Position numbers and translations under genes: made by a program. A stretch of DNA of 64,000 nt from DAIDKA01 sp049792815 (GTDB taxonomy: Bacteria > Pseudomonadota > Gammaproteobacteria > Steroidobacterales > Steroidobacteraceae). Below the pieces are notes generated by a model. That model did no database searches. It was not told the DNA's origin and worked only from the letters and a program-made list of their open reading frames with translations. The stretch is from contig JBARBG010000140.1 in assembly GCA_049792815.1 (NCBI GenBank), positions 1-64,000 on the forward strand, given 5' to 3'. Shown here piece after piece: positions 60,646 through 64,000 of the stretch (its first letter is position 1; every line of letters begins with the position of its first letter).

Positions 60646-61635
60646 TCAAATCGGGTCCGAGCGCCGCGCTCTGGCGGCATTGACCTGTTCAGTCAGTCTG
60701 GCATTGCGGCTGTAGACCGCCAGTGCCTCCACCGCGACGCCGGCCAGCTTGGCGGTTCCGGTCGCGATCAAATCCAGCAGCCACTCGAAGGCGGCTTCCG
60801 AGCGGTGCAGTGACGCGGCGCGGATCAGTGCGCTGCGTGCCTCGGGACTCACCAGGTCATCCCAGGCCTGGCGCAGCAGGGTGAACGCCTCGGGCCGGCG
60901 TGATTCGCCCAGGGCCAGCGCCGCGTATTCCTGCAGAGCCGCGTCCTTGCCCACGAGGTAGCCCGCGACGAAGGGCAGGGAGTACTCCGGGGCAATGGCC
61001 AGTAGGGCACCGAAGCACTCGCCGATCACCTCAGGCTCGGCATCCCCGCCGTGCACCTTGAGACGCAGCACGGCCTCGGCCTCGAAGGGATTGCCGCAGG
61101 ATATGGCGCGTGCCGCCCCGCAGCGCACCGGCACCTCAAGGTCATTGAGCAGCGCCGTGAGTTCCGCCACGGCGTGCAGGTAACCGGAGGCGGCAAGTCC
61201 CATGGCGCAGCTGCAGCGCAGGTCCGTGGCCGTGTCCGCTCGTCCGCCCCACACCGGCTCGAGCTGCCGATACGCCATGCCGCGCTGGTAGAACGCGATG
61301 TCCCGGCACTCGAGGCTCACCAGGGCGCGCGCGATGGCGCTCTTCGCCTTGCACTGCGGATCACGTTTGATCGGGTCCTGCAGGAAGCGTGCGAAGGCAT
61401 TCAGCAGGTCCGCAATGAGCTCATGCAGCAGCTTCTCGCCACTGAGCGTCGCGGCGCGCGACACCACCAGGAAGTGGCGATCGCCAAGCGCCTTGCGCAG
61501 GGCCGCAAGCACATCGGCGCGCGCAGCCACGGGATTGAGCTGGTTCAGGACATCGAGCGCCGCCTGCGCCCTAGAGTCGGACGAGGCCACGCTTGTGTGC
61601 GACGGCGACGGCCTCGGTGCGGCTGATGGCGTCAA
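60646..61635 (-). CDS. HEAT-repeat protein
   Basis: A helical-repeat protein of about 329 residues. Successive helix pairs such as A-K-S-A-I-A-R-A-L-V-S-L and C-G-A-A-R-A-I-S-C-G fit HEAT repeats, suggesting a scaffold or binding protein. Charged conserved patches (E-V-I-G-E-C-F-G-A-L) could bind partners. The start is unclear: 61635 is TTG and lies inside the response regulator gene, so the true start may be within 61500-61570 (for example GTG in N-P-V-A-A-R). Confidence 0.65.
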   Translation of the reverse strand: MTPSAAPRPSPSHTSVASSDSRAQAALDVLNQLNPVAARADVLAALRKALGDRHFLVVSRAATLSGEKLLHELIADLLNAFARFLQDPIKRDPQCKAKSAIARALVSLECRDIAFYQRGMAYRQLEPVWGGRADTATDLRCSCAMGLAASGYLHAVAELTALLNDLEVPVRCGAARAISCGNPFEAEAVLRLKVHGGDAEPEVIGECFGALLAIAPEYSLPFVAGYLVGKDAALQEYAALALGESRRPEAFTLLRQAWDDLVSPEARSALIRAASLHRSEAAFEWLLDLIATGTAKLAGVAVEALAVYSRNARLTEQVNAARARRSDPI

Positions 61636-62239
61636 GCTTGGTGAGGATGGCTTTGACGTGGGTCTTGGCCGTGCCCTCGGTAATGCTCAGGCGCCGTGCG
61701 ATGTCCTTGTTGCTGCGGCCCTCGGCCAGCAGCTGCAGCACGCCGATTTCGCGCTGGGTGAGGCTGGGCTTGGCCATGCGCTGCAGCGCCTTGCTGGCGA
61801 CGGACGAGGAGGCGTAGGGGCGGTCCTCGCTGACCGCACGGATGGCGGAAAGGATCTCGGTGCGCGGCGAGTCCTTCAGCAGGTAGCCCTTGGCGCCCTG
61901 GCTGAGGCATCGGAAGATGTCCTCATCGCCGTCGTAGGTGGTCATCACCAGCAGCCGCGCATGCGGATGCGCGGCCAGAACCAGCTGCACCACCGCGACG
62001 CCATCACGCTTGGGCATGCGCAGGTCCAGCACCATCACATCAGGCTGGTGACGCTCGTACAGGTCGGTGGCCTCTTCGCCGTCGGCGGCTTCGGCCACCA
62101 CTTCCATATCAGGCTGACGGTTGAGTATGGCCGCCAGCCCATCGCGCACCACCGGATGATCATCCGCGAGGATGACGCGGATCTTGTGCACCGGCGCCGT
62201 CGCTGTATTGGCGGTTGCCGGCGCCGTTGCCGCGCTCAC
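61571..62239 (-). CDS. NarL/FixJ-family response regulator
   Basis: A 222-residue regulator. Receiver with acidic pair D-D at residues 26-27, phospho-acceptor D72 (V-L-D-L-R-M-P) and the K in L-L-K-D-S. C-terminal LuxR-type helix-turn-helix: T-Q-R-E-I-G-V-L-Q-L-L-A-E-G-R-S-N-K-D-I-A. An N-terminal 15-residue Ala/Thr tail precedes the domain. Overlaps the kinase gene upstream by 4 bases, so it is the cognate regulator. Confidence 0.92.
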   Translation of the reverse strand: MSAATAPATANTATAPVHKIRVILADDHPVVRDGLAAILNRQPDMEVVAEAADGEEATDLYERHQPDVMVLDLRMPKRDGVAVVQLVLAAHPHARLLVMTTYDGDEDIFRCLSQGAKGYLLKDSPRTEILSAIRAVSEDRPYASSSVASKALQRMAKPSLTQREIGVLQLLAEGRSNKDIARRLSITEGTAKTHVKAILTKLDAISRTEAVAVAHKRGLVRL

Positions 62240-64000
62240 GGGATATTCCGCCGCGGCAGGCGCACGGAAACCCGTGTGCCACGCCCCTTCTGGGTATCGA
62301 TATGCCAGGTACCGCCTATCGCGGTCGCGCGCTCCTGCATGTTGCTCAGGCCATAGCCGTGCTGGGCACAGTCATCCGGCGAGCCTTCCATGCCCTGTCC
62401 ATCATCAGCGACGGTCAGCACCCAGTGCGCCGGTTCGCCGACCAGGCTGATGCGCACATGCTGGGGATGACCGTGACGCACGGCGTTGCTGACGGCTTCC
62501 TGGGCGATGCGCAGCAAGGCGTGCTCATGCTCGGGAGCAAGGCCAGTAGCCGGCGCGCGACCCTCGAAACCGCACTCGGTGCGGCCGAGCACTGAGGAGC
62601 GCTCGGCCAGCTGTCGCAGCGCCAGCTCCAGGCCGCCGCTGCGGGTCTGATCCGGACGCAACGCCATGACCGAACGACGTGCCTCCGCCAGGCCCTCGCG
62701 TGCCAGGTCGCGGATGCGCTCGGCGATCAGGCCCTGCGTGGCGCACTGCTGGGCGCCTTCAAAATCCTCGGCCGCGGCCAGTTGCATCAGGATGCCGGTG
62801 AAGGCCTGCGCCAGGCCGTCGTGGATTTCGCGGCCGATGCGGTTGCGCTCGACCAGCACCGCGGATTCCTTGGCCGAGTGCGCGAGCCGCATGATCTCGA
62901 TGGCGAGCGTCGCCTGCTGCGCCAGCGCGACCAGCAGCTCGCTGTTGACCAGCAGCGCCGCCTCAGGATCTTTGAAATACAGCGTGATGAAGCCGACATT
63001 GCGCCCGCCGAACAGCAGCGGGAACACCACCATCCCGGTGTGGCCGGCAGTGCGGTGGAACTCCATCAGGCCCGGCCACTCGGTGGCATTGTCCTCCTCG
63101 ACCAGGCTGCAGAACATCGGCTGCTCGGTGCGCGACAGCTTCTCGCCCAGCGCATTGCCATCCGCAGGAATGCTGGCCGTGAACGGGGGCGGCACCAGCT
63201 GACCGGCGTCAACGTGCGCCACGATTTCCCAGATCGCAGGCTGGTTGTGCAGCACGATGACATTGCCGGCCGCGGCATCAAACTGGCGCGTGGCCTCCAG
63301 CAGCACATGACCCAGGAAGTTACGGGCATCAGGCTCGCTTGCGAGGCGTTCGAGGTTGCCGCGGATGACGGCATTGGCCTTGGCGAGTTCCGCCATGCGC
63401 TGCTCGGCCGCTTGCTCACGCTCACGGCGCACCGCTTCAATCAGTCGCTCGCGGTGCAGACCGGCGCCGATGACGCCGGCGGCCGTCTCCAGGGCGGCGA
63501 CCTCCGCCGGATCGATGGCGCGCCGCTGGCGCGTGTTGTCGAAGGTGAGGGCGCCAAAGAAGCCAGTGTCGACGAAAATCGGCACCACGGCCTTGGTCAG
63601 GGTGCTGCCATCCGCGTTGCCGCCGCCGCCAGCGGCGTGGTGCGCAGGATTCATCAGCACGCTACGCCCGGCGCGCAGCTCAGTGCAGGTGCCGAGGATG
63701 GTGCTCTCCGGGCAGCCGCTCTTGTTGGGGTTGCCCAGGTAGGCCGTGATGCCCGGCGCGGCCCATTCGCCGGCGACGATCATCCAGGGCGCGCCATCGG
63801 CTCCGGCTTCAGCGCGGATCAGGTTGACGCGGTCGGCACCGGCGGCTTCGCCCAGCTCGCGCAGCACGGCGGGGATGGCGTGCATGACGTCGTTGGCTTC
63901 AAGCAGCATGCGGCTGGCACGTGCGGACGCCGCCAGCAGCCCATCGCGATGCTGCAGGGACTCGCTGATCTGTGCGAACTCGCTTGCACAGAGGTTGGCG
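62236..64000 (-). CDS. GAF-domain sensor histidine kinase (5' end beyond window)
   Basis: The frame stays open to the right edge, so the N-terminus is missing; visible upstream of the first Met at 63909 is S-E-F-A-Q-I-S-E-S-L-Q, typical of the linker after a PAS domain. Two GAF domains follow. The kinase core is of the HisKA_3 type: phospho-acceptor His in G-R-E-I-H-D-G-L-A-Q-A-F, N-box E-A-V-S-N-A-V-R-H-G, and D-D-G-Q-G-M. The response regulator next to it is the probable partner. The GAF ligand is unknown. Confidence 0.9.
   Translation of the reverse strand, partial: ANLCASEFAQISESLQHRDGLLAASARASRMLLEANDVMHAIPAVLRELGEAAGADRVNLIRAEAGADGAPWMIVAGEWAAPGITAYLGNPNKSGCPESTILGTCTELRAGRSVLMNPAHHAAGGGGNADGSTLTKAVVPIFVDTGFFGALTFDNTRQRRAIDPAEVAALETAAGVIGAGLHRERLIEAVRREREQAAEQRMAELAKANAVIRGNLERLASEPDARNFLGHVLLEATRQFDAAAGNVIVLHNQPAIWEIVAHVDAGQLVPPPFTASIPADGNALGEKLSRTEQPMFCSLVEEDNATEWPGLMEFHRTAGHTGMVVFPLLFGGRNVGFITLYFKDPEAALLVNSELLVALAQQATLAIEIMRLAHSAKESAVLVERNRIGREIHDGLAQAFTGILMQLAAAEDFEGAQQCATQGLIAERIRDLAREGLAEARRSVMALRPDQTRSGGLELALRQLAERSSVLGRTECGFEGRAPATGLAPEHEHALLRIAQEAVSNAVRHGHPQHVRISLVGEPAHWVLTVADDGQGMEGSPDDCAQHGYGLSNMQERATAIGGTWHIDTQKGRGTRVSVRLPRRNIP

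Noticed and set aside
1..64000. CRISPR arrays, tRNA, rRNA, insertion sequences or att sites
   Set aside because: I saw no spaced direct repeats, no cloverleaf-like or rRNA text and no complete transposase or integrase gene.

Overview
The window is GC-rich, densely coded proteobacterial chromosome. Genes are often linked by 4-base ATGA overlaps. Class I-type PQQ quinoproteins, a type II NADH dehydrogenase, an aromatic-acid-type MFS transporter, periplasmic hybrid kinases and GGDEF/EAL proteins suggest a free-living aerobic gamma- or beta-proteobacterium with catabolic versatility. The Steroidobacterales/Xanthomonadales/Nevskiales neighbourhood is my guess; no rRNA, tRNA or other marker gene here settles it. 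I saw no CRISPR array, prophage or intact insertion sequence.

Left part (1-9.3 kb): the C-terminal end of an Ala/Pro/Thr-rich protein is followed by six co-directional genes: a GAF-GAF-TM-HlyD fusion, a PqqD-like/site-2-protease/lipoyl membrane fusion, a shortened accessory SecA ATPase, a second periplasmic adaptor, a small DUF3467 protein and a TolC-like outer-membrane channel. I read this as a trans-envelope export machine that combines a SecA motor with type-I-like adaptors and a TolC duct, with no ABC ATPase. It is the strongest candidate for an undescribed system in the window. A small, apparently AT-richer islet follows (methyltransferase, DUF5672 protein, broken sulfotransferase, eRF1-like small protein; 9.3-12.2 kb).

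Middle part (12.3-31.7 kb): stress and energy genes (SPFH protein, PPK2 polyphosphate kinase, quinone oxidoreductase, NDH-2, ankyrin protein). Next is a divergent catabolic locus: six minus-strand genes (DUF3237, MetE-C-like, 4,5-dihydroxyphthalate-decarboxylase-like, cupin, BNR propeller, M24 hydrolase) face an MFS transporter and an aldehyde dehydrogenase. A DUF3857/transglutaminase/TPR protein and a degenerate GGDEF/EAL protein end this part.

Right part (31.7-64 kb): a secreted subtilase with an unusual Trp-hexad tail is preceded by two CRP/Clp-type palindromes. It is followed by a giant hybrid histidine kinase translationally coupled to a REC-GGDEF-EAL regulator. Then come a BON protein, an FAD-linked oxidase, a wHTH-ATPase-TPR regulator, an SPFH/SH3-like pair, an FAD monooxygenase, 5-formyl-THF cyclo-ligase, and a block of exported or redox enzymes: Tat-exported enolase-superfamily protein, periplasmic VOC protein, two divergent PQQ quinohaemoproteins, quinone oxidoreductase, class-C-type serine hydrolase and histidine phosphatase. 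The window closes with a HEAT-repeat protein, a NarL-type response regulator and the truncated GAF histidine kinase that probably phosphorylates it.
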